From: Marchantia polymorpha subsp. ruderalis
Taxonomy: Eukaryota; Streptophyta; Marchantiopsida; Marchantiales; Marchantiaceae
Assembly: GCA_037833965.1 (NCBI GenBank)
Contig: AP031356.1
Location: 21,846,501-21,910,500 of the forward strand
Direction: 5' to 3'
DNA: 64,000 nucleotides
Shown: positions 8,940 through 23,200 of the stretch, piece by piece
How the letters are laid out: each line of letters opens with the position of its first letter
How positions within the stretch are numbered: position 1 is the stretch's first letter
Made by a program: the position numbers and the translations under genes
Notes under the pieces: model-generated
Told to the model about the DNA's origin: nothing
What the model saw: only the letters and a program-made list of their open reading frames with translations
Database searches by the model: none

Positions 8940-11017
8940 GCTGCCTGCGAAGGCACTGCTGCAGCCTTGCTGCTCTTCGCCAAAATCTCTAAGGCGGTAG
9001 GTGAATGTGCCCGTGCTGCATCCCCGCCGCCCGCTTGTTGGTCGTCTACCGTATCCTCTCTGCCGCCGACGTCCGCCGCCGAAGGCGATCGAGCGGAGGG
9101 TGGCTGCGCGGGGTTTGATTGCGCATCGCGCACAGAAATTTCATCCCGCGGACAGTCACTCCGCTCCTCCGCCTGTTGCTGCTCCCTTGATCGGTCCGCG
9201 GGGGCTGTGGTTGGCCTGTGCGTAGGCGCAAATGCCGGCGCCTTGTCCGCCGCAGGCGTAGCGCCGCGGACGTCCATCGCCAAAGGCGACATGGCGGTGG
9301 GCCGCTCACCCAATGTCCCTTGGCCCTTAGGCCCTACCGCCAAAGGCGCATCTACCGGCGGATTACCCGCCGATGGTGCGGCCTCCGCACGCTCCCTGCT
9401 CGTATCTCCTCGGCTCGAAGGCCCTGGCGCCGAAGGCGCAAATCGCGGCGCGTTGTGCGCCGGAGGGTCTGGCCCCGAAGGCCGGTGTCTCGTAGGCGGC
9501 TCTTCCGCCTGCTCCTTCCCCTTCCTACGTTGGAACGGGGGTGATTCCTGCCTGTGCACAGGCGGCACGTGTGGAGGTGACGTGTGCACAGGCGGACTGC
9601 TTCTTCCCACGGGTAGGCGTAGGTCTACGTCCGCTTGTGGTCGTCCGTCCGCGGAGGCTCGTCCGTCCGCGGAGGCTCGTCTGTGCGCAAACGGAACACC
9701 TGTCCGCAACGCACGTGGTAACTCCGGAGGCCCTTGGCCCGTAGGCGGCCTCTCGCCCGTCGAGGCTGCAGCGTGGTCCGTTGCTCCTGCGGACGTCCGC
9801 GCTTCCTCATTCTTCTCTGGCAACGCACTTCCTTTCTCCGTCGCAATCGTCGCCGTGTCCGCGCTGTTGGCTGGTAACACCAGTCTGCGTGCCTTCTGCT
9901 TCGGCCGGCTGTATGACTCGTACAACGGCCGCGGTCGAATGGGAGCAGAGGGTTCTTGATGCTGCTCCTCGTCGGACTCCTCTCTCCATCGCCGCTTCCG
10001 CGGCGCTCGTGCTGCAGGAGTGTTCCTCCCTTCGTCCCTCCGCCTTGACGGAGTAGAAGTCGGTGACTCCTCTACATCAGTGTCGACCTCATTCTCCCGC
10101 ACATACTTCCCGGGATGGTCGACGGACAACGGCGGAAAACGCGCAAGCTCCGCCGCTGTCAAACAATTCCGTTGTCGATAAAAATTGATGAGGAAAGGAG
10201 AGAGATGGTTTAGAGTTCCCCCCTTCTCCTCAAAAGCGTGCTGTCGCATCACCCTGTGCAGGATGCTCGCCCAGTGAATTGGAGTTCCCTCGATGACGCA
10301 CTCCACAAAAGAGACCTGCCACAATGTGATGTAGCAGGCGCGGTGTGGCTGCAGTAATTGCATCAGCGCCGCGGACAAAGTCCGGCGGAATCGATCCTTG
10401 TAATCGCGGGTCCTGTACCCATTCTTGGTAGACCTCCCGGTCTTGAACAGCTCCACAAATTGCGCCTCTTCCTGCTTGGTCACCTTGATGCTCTCACTGT
10501 CGAAGAGGAGATGCCCTGGCATGCCGGCACATCTCCCCAATGCCTGCGCCCAATCTTGGACTGTCCACCGATCAACATGCGGACGCAATCCGCGCGAGGG
10601 TGGTCCCTGTGGCTCTAGCCACTCGCGCACCATATCCGCACAGATGTAGTTCCATCCCCATAGCAAGAAATCGAGCTTTCTTGCTATCAAGCGCTCCTCG
10701 AAAGCGCGCAGCCCGTTCTGTGGTAGACGGAGCGGCAGCATCCGCAATCGGCCCGGTCTCGTCATTGCGTTCTTGGAGTTCGCCCGCCCGCTCATTCTAC
10801 TTCCGCTCCGCTCGAGCTCCTTTCTTCCTCGGCAAACTCTAATCGCCCTCAATTCCAAATCACGCGCACTTACTTCTCCCTCAATCACCAAGAAATCCTC
10901 TGCGCGGCAATGTCGAGAAGGCTTAGCAGCCAGCAGATGGACGCGCGCAGCTCGTACTAGAGAATGGAATCGCGAATTCCAGAATGGGACGCTCTCCGCC
11001 GCCCGGTCGAAGGTCAT
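8940..11017 (-). pseudogene. LTR-encoded ORF, family B, truncated
   Basis: About 692 codons from ATG 11017 with the family B N-terminal extension (MTFDRAAE), the conserved domain (KLDFLLWGWN, RDYKDR, NHLSP) and the hinge. The coiled-coil C-terminus is lost where the LTR end at 8939 interrupts it. The hinge PVHR repeat is shorter here than in other B copies. No stop or frameshift was seen before the break, so loss is by truncation alone. Confidence 0.8.
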
Positions 11018-12219
11018 GGTCAGCTCTTGCTCGTGGAGGACGTCTCAATTGATGGCCGCGCCGGCTCTACGCTGGAACGGTCTCCGCTCTCACGCGCGGC
11101 TTCACGCTCCGCCGTCGCCGATTAAACTCTCACGCTCGAATTGGCAGATTTGAACTCCGCGAGCGTACTACACCGCGGACATGGGTGCGCAGCGCCAAAG
11201 GCGAGTTTTCTTCCTTGCGCGGTACACTCGTTTGTACCGCTCCTCAGCCAATCCGCTTCTGCCTCGACGCGTGTGTCCGCATGTCGGGCAAAAGTTCAAC
11301 TCCCGCCTGCGCGCAGGCAGACTCCTCGGCGGATTCTCCGCCGGCACGGAACTTCATCCTCCTGTGCACAGGCGCTCGCCTATGCGCAGGCGAATTCCGT
11401 CCGCGGCGACGCGCTGGCGCGGAAGGCGTTGACCGCGGTCAACCGTCTCCGTCCAGACTGTCCGTTCCTTGTCTCTTCGTCGGCGCTTCCGCCGCTGCAA
11501 CTCCGTCCGTCCAAGAGCGCATCCATCCGTCCCGTCCGTACGGTCCGTACGGATTTTACTATTCTGGCGGCTCCTTGCTCGTCCGCGGCGCTGCGCTGGC
11601 GCAGAAGGCGCCGTACACTTTCTACCTCACAAGGCGCATTTCTAGGGCCCAAGGCGGATTTCCCGCCGACGCCGAAGCGCTTGTGCACAGGCGGACGCCT
11701 GTGCGTAGGCGAACTTCGCGCCTACCTCAAACCCTATTTCGCCTGTGCACAGGCGAACTTCCTTCGTCCGCGCATAGGACAAAACTTCTCCGCCTGTGCG
11801 CAGGCGAAGAGTTGAGTATCTTACAACCTTCATAACTCCCGGAGTCCTTATCCGCTGTTGGCGTTCTTGGACTCGTTGGAATCAGTGCGTCGAACTCTTT
11901 CCAACGAGGCCCTAACTAGTTCAAGGCGTCCGGGGGTTGACCTAAATATGAAGGATTTCCCTACCGCCGCGGACGCAGCTCCGAAGGCGGGTTTTGCGCC
12001 TTGCGCCGTAGGGATCCTAACTGCAGAGCTCGCAGGGAGGGTGGTGCCCGTCCTTACTGCTGCACCCAACTCCTAGATTCTACGAGATCCCTCGAGAAAC
12101 TCCGCGATCTTCCGAATTCACTCTGTTTTGATGCACCGAAGGCTATTTACATTGCTGCCAGGTACAGTTTTCCAAAAATGTTTTAATTTCCTCAAAATTA
12201 CCAAAAGTGGGGTACCACA
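8940..12219 (-). mobile_element. B-family LTR, 5' part (B2)
   Basis: The 5' 3.28 kb of an inverted B-family LTR, from its terminus at 12219 (minus strand TGTGGTACCCCAC) through GC-rich leader and about two thirds of the ORF, ending at the A-family LTR end at 8939. Right flank CTTCT (12220-12224) should be its target duplication; the partner is outside the window or lost. Confidence 0.87.
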
Positions 12220-13055
12220 CTTCTGCCCCTCCTGACTCTGCCTGGTGGTGCCTCAAGAGCTCCAAGTGCCCACCTCCTCCCCCTCTCCTGGGAATGACAA
12301 TGCTGGTACATGCATCGTCATGTTTAAAATCCTGGACTGACCTGTAGAGTCCAGCTATTGATCAGATACAGCAAGCAAGTGAGGAGTGCATCCTTATCCG
12401 CAGTCAGTCAGGGCACCCTCGAGCCTAATTTCCTCGCTCCGGACAGAGATGTCTGCGAATTTGCCTTGCTTCCGGGATCTAGCCACACACTCGAGAGGGA
12501 GGAGAGAGAGAGAGACGGCAGCTCGGCATCACTGCGATTCTTCCAGTGCAGTGCTTACGTAAGGCAGCTAGAAGCCGGTTTTATATTGGAATCGGCTACT
12601 GATAGATTTCAGCTGATCTGCTGCTCTAGATTGTTGGAACTGGTCAGCAGCAGCGTGAAGATGGTTCAAAGCCGGAGATTCTAGCGTCTCGGACGTCGAA
12701 CATTCATATCTTCTTCTATCCCTGCGTGAATCTGCTCAATCCGACGAATCATCAATTGAGCCGCATCTTCACAGGTTCGAGTTCGACACGCACATTTCGT
12801 CGCGGCCATTCATCGACTGAACCAATAATGCACTCAATGCCGTCTCCAGTGAATGTGCAGTCCTTCGACACCCTCTTGTAGCGGTGCAGAAAACCATTTG
12901 ATTCATAGAAACAGCTGCTGTACACTGGAATCAGCTACTTTCTAGCTCGGGGAGAAATCAAACCCCCACGCTTTGTGATTTAGTGCAGTCTAGTGTTATA
13001 GGATTGTAGTGAGTGTGGAATTGTGTGAGAGAGTGAGAGAGAGGGAGGGAGAGAG
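12220..13055. other. Upstream region of SPH-like pseudogene; nothing else seen
   Basis: Non-repetitive sequence between LTR B2 and the SPH-like reading frame. It includes purine runs (GA repeats near 12490 and 13020-13055) just before the ATG. No coding region was recognised; it may hold the old promoter and 5' UTR. Confidence 0.4.
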
Positions 13056-13609
13056 ATGGAGATAGTAAAGGAAAGGAGTAGAAGCAGCAGCAGCATGTTG
13101 TTGTTCATCTGGGTCCCATTAGAAGTCGTGGTGCTGCTGCTGTGCTTGGCGGCTCCAACGACGAGTTTGCCATGTATCGGCAAAGCGTTGGAGCCCGAAG
13201 GAGCACCGGAGGGCGAGGCGCAGCGGCTGCAGCAGGAGCAGCCATTTCCCATCGACAACGAATCGCTGTTCGTGGACATCAGCAATAATATGGAGGCCGG
13301 GGATTCGAACAGCGTGATCAGCGTGGATTGCGTGGCTAAGTCGAGCACTCGAGAGCCGCTGGATGTCTGGGCCACGGTAGCGTGAAGCCGAGCCAGGCTG
13401 TGATTTATTACATGAATCTCAGAGTCTTCACGCCGGACATAGTCTCTTGTACCTTCGAGTGGTCCGGCAAGAAGAAGACGCTGGACATGTATGACAATCG
13501 AAATCTCGAGCTCCAGTACAAGTACGTCCGCTGGAGTGTCATGGAGAATGGCTTCTCCTTGTATCACCCGGTCTCCGAGCGCTTTCACTTGTACAAGACC
13601 TGGAGCTGA
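13056..13609 (+). pseudogene. S-protein homolog (SPH)-like secreted protein gene, frameshifted
   Basis: Two overlapping frames together resemble a plant self-incompatibility S1/SPH protein, a family of small secreted proteins. Frame one (ATG 13056, stop 13383-13385) has a hydrophobic N-terminal segment (about residues 14-34, likely signal peptide) and the early S1 pattern V-x-I-x-N then I-x-V-x-C. Frame two (from about 13382 to TGA 13607-13609) continues with C-x-F-E-W and the late motif R-W-S-V-x-E-x-G. The break lies at about 13376-13384. SPH genes are normally intronless, so an indel is the simplest reading; a sequencing error is possible. Family assignment is by motif spacing only. Confidence 0.55.
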
Positions 13610-16080
13610 TCGAGCTCTCTCTCTCTCTGCACATGATGCCGAGCACGAGCAGGTGGTGATGGTGGCTAGCGGTCAGGCTGCTGCTGCTAAAGATTAAGGC
13701 ATAAATCAATGCGATAATCTGGTAACACATAATACATTTTATACACGTAGGTCGACTAATTTGTGCTGGTCTTTGAGTTCTAAAATATCATTTGAATTCG
13801 TAACTCCAAATTTTGTATAATGCTCTGTACAGCAAGGAGAGGACTGGTTTGAAATGTTGAGGCTCAGGAATAATTAAAAAGTACAATCCCATGAACATAT
13901 CAGGTATTTGATTATTTTAGCATGTGAGCAAAGAGATAGTGTGGCTCACAGAGAGGAAAAGACTTGGAGTCACTAGAGCACCGGTTGACTTTCACTTATC
14001 TACTCCATGAAACTGAACAAATTGATACAATATCATATGTACAAAATGGTGATGCTGTCAATCTTGTATATTAATATCAATCGTTTTATCAAGAAACATA
14101 CTGGCAAACAACACTTTTTAGGGCTAATTTTATTAGATAAAGCGTTCACATTGTCAATCTACCATATGGGTTGATCTACAATCACACATTTAGAGATGTG
14201 TATCACATGGAGTGAACACTTCATAAGGTGGTGAAGACGACATCGTTTGAGGACTCATGAGGACTTGATACCTCGCAGCACATTGAACTTGAAACTGCAG
14301 CTTACCGGCCACTTAATTCGCTCATACCTTTAAACATTAGGTCTCAACAGAAACATCCAATTACATATTATTGCTGCATTACAACTTATGACCAATTTTG
14401 ATTTTCAAAACAACTTCTAGTGAATGCAATTGAGGACTATCAACATGGATTTGTTAATGTCTCTTGTTACCCCACAAGTCATCCATAGTAATAATGTGTT
14501 GAAGGATTTGGCACTGAACTATCTGATTTCATTGTGATTGCCACGGATGCAAACTTTGTATCCACCGAAAATTATATCACATGCTCACTGTTCTTTCCAT
14601 AGCTTCATACTCCTGACTCACATTTTGATTCCAAATGGATATCCTTCACACAAAGGATCTACGCGTCGGACAGTACCAATCCGTGTTCTTACCACAGTCT
14701 GTACACAAAGATACCTCCTTACACTTCCTCGCATGGTCATAAACGAAGATGAAAGTGGACGAGAAAATGTGTGTCAACATTTTCCTAACGGAGTGACCTG
14801 AACTTCAGAATACGAATTCTCCCAAAGCCACATGCAACTCAGTTACAAGCATAAATTCGGATCCATATGTGTGGACCCTTATCAATCATTGCCTTGGACC
14901 ACAAGTCTAACTACAGTAGACAGAACCCCACGAACTCCTGTGGCAATTCAACCCATTCCAGGCTTACTGCTAGAACCTGATCTGGCTAGATCTTCTGGAG
15001 CTAGCTTCAGAACATGCATAGAACAGCAAATTGGTGGCCGGCCCAATCCACCGCCGAGCGTTGCAAATTTTTAGCTCCAGCCGATCATACGGCGGAGTCC
15101 ATCCTGCTAGATACGCAAGGTGCATGTCTGATCTGTGCACAATAGAATCGGAAAATGGATTTACGAAGACCAATTCAAGGTCCTCTAGTATATCTCGCTT
15201 CGGCGTGGAATCATGGACTCATGGAGGGAAGAAATGCCTTAGTGGGTGCCTCTGGATCAGGACAGAGCTCAGCTCTAGCTCTGTTCAGCCTTGACAGTTA
15301 TAATTCTTCCTCCGAGCAACTTCACTGATCATGAATTGAAATCGTCGCCGGCATAGTGGAGCACTGTCCATGACACTCTACCCGTCCTCATTTGCATCAG
15401 CGTCTCTTGGAATTTCGGTTTCTCATCTCGTGCAAGTGTGGCCAGGACACTTCCACGAGATTCCCCACTAAATTTATCACAACGCTCGATCCGATGTTCA
15501 GTTCTGTAAAGTAAATGAACAAGTATCTCCAGATCTTGGATAGTCTCAACACGTTGGGATGGAATAATGTCAAATGTCCACAAGTACTGCCACACTAACA
15601 TTTGAAGTGGAATGCTTTCTATGCTTTCTATTCTCTTCCTTTGATATTGTTGAGCTCATCGATTCCTCCATTTTTCTGTAGTTTGCCTTTCTGTAAACAA
15701 ATGATCGAACAAACTCAAATGATTCTATAAAAACTCAGATACACGTAATTAGGCAGGACCTCAACCGAATCACGGAGAAGGTATAGTCAATGAGAAGAAT
15801 GCAAGCATTCCGCCTATAGGTTGTCTTGCACAATATATGAGATATAGACATGATTATAAAAACATGACAAAGAAATAGAAGGATGGTTTAAATTGATAAA
15901 CTTATGAAGTCAAGCAGATGGAAAGTCCATGAGGGCATTTGAGGATATTTCAGAGACAATTATTAGCTAATTCTATTGTAAATCATGTTCACTCTCACTT
16001 CTGGTTGTATAGCAAAACATTATTCTCATATTTCCCTCCATAAACTAGATATGATTTGTGGTATAATTTTTGGTTCAACA
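13610..16080. other. Intergenic region, no recognisable gene
   Basis: Mixed-composition sequence with only short unsupported frames. A CT-run follows the SPH-like stop (13615-13627). I found no domain, splice pattern or repeat that justifies a gene. Confidence 0.4.
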
Positions 16081-17204
16081 TGTAATAACCCACTAAAGGC
16101 TAAAACTGCAATGTAAGAGTAAAAAGGTAGAACCCACAAGGACAGAGTCAAAACACACAAAGTACAAAGTGTCACATTTAACAGACTATTCAAAAGTTTG
16201 AATTCTCAGGCGACTGTCACTCCCAGAAAAATTGCAAGTACTCAACTCGAAGGAAGCACAGTGCAGCGTAGTTCACTCAACACACACCTGAAACTATAGA
16301 AACACAACTCAGAGGTCGGTTATGACCTCTACTTAAGATTTCAGGGGGAAAGTTTCTCCCGAGTACATTCAGCGAATCTGCAGGTAGTGACTCCCAACTC
16401 GGCTTTTACGACCCTTCCACTAGTTTCTGCTAGCGCATGGCACCCGGGTTGGACTTCCTACTTCGGATGCGGTATCTTCGTCAAACCGAAGTCACTCATG
16501 AGCGGTGAACAACACACTCAACTCACGCAGAGAACACAGGTCCAACTAAGAGACTCAACTGAGAAAAGATCCAGTAGCACACCATAACAGTCTATTGAAG
16601 AGTTTGAATTCTTAGGCACTTTTCATTCCCAAAAATACTACAGAAGTTTGCCCCGAGGGCATCTGCTGCAGTGTAATCTGAATTACAACCAAGGCTTACT
16701 CGAAGTAACAAAACTTCACTTTGGCATTCAGGGGAAAAATCCCGAAGGAGTACAATCAGGAACAAACACTCGAAAGTGTAGGGAGGAACTGTTTAAGTAT
16801 CTAACCAGTCACTGGCTCTGAGAATTCAGCAATCACCCGCAGGTGTAGATCCAAAACTACTCAAGTATCTAACCAGTACACTGGCTATGAACATTCAGTC
16901 GAAGTCCTTCAGCTACAAAATGCGGTATCTTCGTCAAGCTGTAGCTCCCCTTGCGCGGTGACAGAACTAAGGACACAAACGCGCAAAGAAAATGAGTTCC
17001 TGATCTGCACTTCCGAAACTGGAAGAATCCCAAGACAATACGCCTTGAACTACTTTATACCTTCTAAGTCCTAACTAACACTACACACCTGCACTAAACC
17101 ACACTACGCCGTTGCACTTTGCAGGTCCTGTACTGCGCATTCTGCGCGACGGACTGCCGCGCACTAACTCCCTACCCGACCAGTCTTCAGCTCGACTGTG
17201 TAGC
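16081..17204 (-). mobile_element. Old B-family LTR 3'-end fragment (B3)
   Basis: Starts with the terminus TGTAATAACCCAC (plus strand) and follows B U5/R inverted, including both copies of the B-specific 56-bp repeat, the TATA region (about 17053) and a decayed hairpin (17031-17047), ending inside the ORF 3' end (17081-17204, stop CTA at 17081-17083). Many substitutions and shortened repeats relative to other copies show it is the oldest LTR here. The 5' 4 kb is missing; AT-rich DNA follows at once. Confidence 0.8.
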
Positions 17205-20200
17205 AAAATGATTGAGATTATTTTTTTGCATCTTGTGAAATTTGCATATGAAAATGATTCTAACATTTGCACAAAGATGATTTCATTTTATCTTAAATGT
17301 ACTGTGTTCAATTAATAATTTCATTAAGTTTGATGAGGATTTCAAAAGGAGGAGTTTTTAAAAAAACTTAATTCAGTAAAGCTATGTGAATATGATTTTA
17401 TGAAGCATATTCATAAAAAAATATGTCAAGTCAATAAAATATTTTTGATCATTCAAAATCAACAATATTGAGATGTTACTCCCATAACAATAAATTTAAT
17501 AATAATTAACAATAAATTTGATTCTTGTGGTAACACCAACAGTTCAATATTATATTCATTGATTTTTTTTTATCTTGAAAAGTATTGATTCACATAAGTT
17601 GAAACATTAGTCCCATATAAATATTATTTTCATTATGTATCACAATTATAAAATTACTTATCACAACAAAAATAATTCAACAACCAACCATTATCATTTT
17701 TTCTAACAACATGTATAGCAAATCATAAGTAATTTGAGTTAGAAAAGATATTCAAGATATGGATTTGAGATCATAAATTTCTAGAAATAAAATATTTGAA
17801 TCAATAAAAAATATATACAGTAAATAAATTAGTTCAAAAACCAACTTAAATTCTAGCTAATGTACTTGTGATAATTCAACACTTTGAACGTTTGTGTAAT
17901 GAGTATTTTGCTTCTTCAAATGAGTAACATTTTAAATTATTTTCTTTAATTAAAATTTGAAGTAATATTTTTAAAGATGAAAATAAAATTGATTTATAAT
18001 CTACCTATAACTATCTATAATATTTATATCAGCAATCCACGTACTTTATAGATTTTATTAAGTGTAGTAGTTAACAGCAAAATTTCATAAACTCATGTGC
18101 TTGTTATACAAAAAATGAGCTTGCTAGTGAATGTTTTTGTTGAGAACGATAAGATATCAGAACCGGTGTCATCAATTCACTATGAACGGAATGTATGATG
18201 AGAATGGAAGTTCATTCATCTTGTATTTGTTGAAAAGATATATAAAAGTGAAAAGTATAATCAATCTTGTGAAATTTCATCTCAAAAATTTAATCTTTGA
18301 ATGTATTGGTACTATTAATGAGTAGTATACTGTAACATCATAAAAAATATATCAAATCATGTCTTATTTGGTTAGAAATGTATTTAAGGTTCAAAAAATA
18401 ATATGTAAGATGACATTTTTAAGTACTTAACTTTTCAACAAACAAAAATATTATAGCAAACTTATATGAGTATTTATCTGATCTAATCAGAAAATATTTT
18501 GTTGGTTCATTTATTTATTAATTTTCATCATAAATATTTCACTTAAAGTATTCATGATTTAGACACTATCCTTTGAATTGTATTAAAAGAGAAAATAATT
18601 ATATTTTTCGACACTGTAATATGGTATGTATGTAATATATGTTCTTTATATTAAGCACCTCCATGAATAAATAAAATTTATTAAAAATTTTCATATTTTT
18701 AGACTTCCATATTTTTTTGTGTAAATCATAAAATATTTAATTTAAATCACTGATTTTTTGAGAAATTGGATTTTTGAAATTTTCATGACCAAAAATAACT
18801 TGATGTTAGTAAAATTTATGATCACAATAAAATGTGATATCTTCTACTGATTTTTCAATTAGAATAAATCAATTTATTATTTTAATGTAATCAATTAGAA
18901 TTTAATATTTTTTTAAATTTGTTGTGAGACTTCAGAATAAGCTAATGACTGTCAAATACTGTTGTTGATCAAAATGTCATATTTAGAACAATTGTTGATT
19001 AGTTTAATTCAAAAATGGTTTTCAACGTAAAATATGATGATAAAGTAGAATCAGTAGTAAACAGTTATTTCATGTTATGATCTTTCTAGTTTTGATATTA
19101 TTTTATGTACTCTCATTTATTCACCTAAATATAGATATAAATTTTTAAATATTTTGATATTTTACTTTAATGTTCATATATTTCAAAATTTCTAGTCATT
19201 CATTTTTTTGATTAATTTCATAGATGTAAATTTCATGAAGAACTTGATATCTATAGTATCTTCTTAGGCAAATCATATGTTGAAAATTTCCATTAATATG
19301 CATATTTTAAAAATGATGCAAAAATTTCTCATATAAATCAAATAAAAATTCACAATTTCATTTGAATCATTAAATTCATTAACTTGATGTCAAAAATTTT
19401 TAAAAATTACTTTATATTTCATAAAGTGAAATTTTTTTCAAATTTCTGAGAACACACTGCGATGACTATAAATGATTTTAGGTTATATGATTCAAATGTG
19501 TAATTTTTATATTAAATTCTTATAAAACGTCACTCTTTTATATTTTGAATAAAATTTGATAAAATATATATGTACACACATATGAAATATCATTCAAAGA
19601 ATATTATATATTATTATAATTCTATAAATAAATATATTAAGAAATAAATATTTTTAATCTCTTTAAGATTCTAATAAAATACTATTTAAACTAACTATTT
19701 TATCCAATTGAAGTATTTATTGTATATATATTGTGTGATTGAACTTATTATTAGATTTGAATGATAAGAAGATTGATGTTTAGTTATTTTTAAGACATTC
19801 AATATACTTGAAGATTTTTCTTCATTCTTAAAATAATTTTCAAAAATTACAATGATTAGGATTAATATATAAAAATTTGATTTATTTTAGAAAATGATTT
19901 GAATTTTTATATATATATTTTAATCTATTTTATATGATTTAAGTTCAATGAAGTATTATTTTTCCAAGTTCAATGACTGTTAGTAATCAGAAATGCTAAT
20001 ATAGTGACCGACACATTGCGGCCAATCTCTACATTTAAGGGCCACCTAAAGTCAACATGTTTGATCTAATGTTGATAAGTCATATTTATATCTATTTTAA
20101 TTTGAATTATTTTAATTTATATTTAAAAAAATTTTAATAAAATAAAGCTATCCATAAACGTTATTCAAACAAAATTTGTAACACTAAAAATTTTCTTCAA

Positions 20201-23200
20201 TGTTGGATAGTGTTAGAAATAGTCAAATATAGCTTCCAACAAAGCTTATGATTAAAACTATGAAATGAATAGACTTGAATATTTTACAATCAAATCATAA
20301 ACTATCTTGAAACTAGATAGTTCAAACTTTCAGTAATTGAATAATGCAACTTAAAAATGAAAAATGAAAATTTTGATTTAATTATATCGAAATATCAATA
20401 AATTTATATTTAATTAAATTTTTAAACATAAATGTGTATATATATACACAAGAATTTTTATGACATGATATAAAAATATTAGTGATATCAAGTGAATTGC
20501 ATGTTAACAATGTTATCAACTTTTAGCCTTGTTGTAGCTTTATTTCGGTTGAAAGACTGAATTTATGTTAAATGAATATCTCAAGTGTTATATATATATT
20601 CTCAAGAATCGATAGCTTTCAATGAGGTAATTAAAATATTTTATGAATTGTGACATATTATTTTTTAAATAATTCAATTGACTTTATATCGCTGAGTAGA
20701 ATAATCTGAACTATGTTTAACTCGCTATTGGAAGTTACAAAGTTACTATTGAGAAACTTTTCACTTTCTTTCCACAAATGATAGATGTTTGCTTTAGTTT
20801 CGGTAGACATGAAATTTTTTTTGGAAATTTCCATCCTATCTACATATATAACGTAAAAGGACAAGGAGGTTTGTCTTAATAGATATAAAACTCTCTACTT
20901 CTTTCATTTTGTATCCGAAGAAATTTTCTTTTGCTGTCACTGCAACTCTAGTTTTTATATGCGCATGAGAATCAAATAGCTGATCAACCTCGGCATCCAC
21001 GCAGAGCACTGGTTTTCTAGTCCAACATTGTGCAGACATAATAAATTCATTTAATTAACTTCATAAATCAAACATTCACGCCAGGGATGCCTGGGCATAT
21101 CTGACAGTAAGATATGCAGAAGTTTAGTGTTGTTTCCTGAGCCACCGGAAGTCAAAAAGAGTCACTTATGGTGTCAGGGAATTTAATCATCCAGACTTCG
21201 ATTTTCTTGGGGCTGGAACTAGATGCACTTAGATTTATTGCACATTGCCTCGAGAACCATTTCCAAGAGTCCATTATAATGTTTCGATTCTCGGCGGTGG
21301 CTTGGAAACGACAAACAGAGTTTACTTGCGTAAATCCGTTCGTCCGGCCTCATGTCACGAGGAAATGGAAGCCCTCTATCATTGAGTCATAACAGCTGAT
21401 GTAAGAAAGTGTGGTGTCTGTGCTCGAAGATTGAAAGATGTATTTCTTGAAAACTTACTGTGAGGACTGATATACTCTGCACTAACACTCTTAGGACCTC
21501 AGTATGGATGATCCCGCCATCGATCCATCCCGCCTTGATATGTTGTCCATAAATTCCGTCGTATGAGAACAGTCCATTTCGAAGCAGCTCTTCAGCTGCA
21601 TACTTCTGGAGTATGTTTCTGAAGTAAATGTTCATAGATCCACGGAATTTAGTTCAGTCGAGGGCGTTCTTCTACACTATGCAGCTCAATTTGGACAGAA
21701 AGCAAATCATATACCACTTTCTTCAAGTGAATATGATGGAAAGCATTGTCGGCCTTGCGAAGCTTCAAACCTGATGACTTCGTTAGATTCTTTTATTGAC
21801 TTTGTCTGGATATTTAAAGGACAGAGGGCTGTCTGACAAGCAAAAAGAGAGATGCACATCGCCATAGTGTATACTTAATGTTCACTCCGTGGTCTCCGTC
21901 AATGCAGGCCCAGAGATTTGGTGTTCGTCCAAGTAATACAATATTGAAGGACGAGGAAAGTCTCCATTGTGATCGATCCAGTCCAAATCTGTATCTTTCC
22001 GGGATTCAGAGGTTCAAACATTTCTTCTTGCTGTTCTAGTTTGGTCCTGTGAGCTATCAGCTTCAGTTGTTTGTCTTTTTCTTTTAAGATTATTTGTCGT
22101 TTAGTATTAGCTCGCATATGGGTTTATATCCTATGGGCTGTGTAGAAGTTTACGGGTATTCTTATATTTACCGTATAAGGTACCGTTAGAAGTCGGGATG
22201 ATATAAGTACAGTCAACGAACTAGGGGGGGGGCATTACAGAGACAAGATTTTCAAGAATAGTCGAGAGTGAACATGTGAGGAATAACATGTGAGGAAGTG
22301 TTAGTCTTGCTCGGGAGACAGTAGTGATTTCTCTTGTGTAGTTCTTAGTAGATTGAAACCTTGTAATGGCAGATAGGAAGGTCAAGTCTGAAGAAACTGA
22401 TCTTGGATATATATACTCGAATTGCCTTCATTGAGGAGTTCGTGAGGAGTAGGCTTTCAAGCTGAACCTCGGCAACAAATGCTTGTGTATCTATGGTGTG
22501 TGGACTATGATTTTATGTAGGTTATGGGGATTGAAATCCCTACATGTCCTCACTACTCTGAACCAATGATCTGTCCGACCTCAGATCTGAAAGAATAGCT
22601 TTTCCAAAAGCTTTTCTGCAGTATAAGCTTTGATATTAATTGAGTGTGTGTGAAGATGGCTGCCGTGGTCGAACACAGCGAAATGAACAAATTGTGTGTA
22701 ATGAAACAGAACAAATTGTCGTCTGAATGCGCTTCAGGTCAGAGCCTTGGAACGCGCAAGGTTGATATGTTGTACTCCCTTGACCCAATTTTCACAGGAC
22801 AGAAAGGCTGCTTTACGATCTTTCCTGGTCTGGCCGCCATATATCCTCATAAGGCATAGTCTATACAAAATCTCTCGGCTTTCATTCTCTAGTTGTAGTA
22901 ATTGAAGAATCTATGTCTCGATGGATGGTAAGACTCTTTAACCTTCCATGTTCTGAATATGACACAAAATGTTCAGATAAAAGCAGAAAACAAAAGTTCG
23001 ATTTGGTCACAACAGTGAGCAACAAGATTGCTTTCTGTTCACGTCATGATCAAGGTACAAATGCGATACTTATTCATATCCGGGTTGTGCTTATCACCTG
23101 TTGGATTATCACATATCCAGCCATACATAAATTGGTCCCATCGCGCTTGCTTTCTTATCAAGGTACAAATGGGATAGTAATTCATATCCGGGTTGTGCTG

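Noticed and set aside
8822..9959. Long plus-strand frame antisense to the family B ORF
   Set aside because: Similar antisense frames recur in the GC-rich hinge of all copies as a by-product of codon composition and palindromes; the minus-strand frame carries the conserved domain.
21387..22117. Minus-strand short frames that could be exons
   Set aside because: No recognisable domain and no consistent splice sites linking them.
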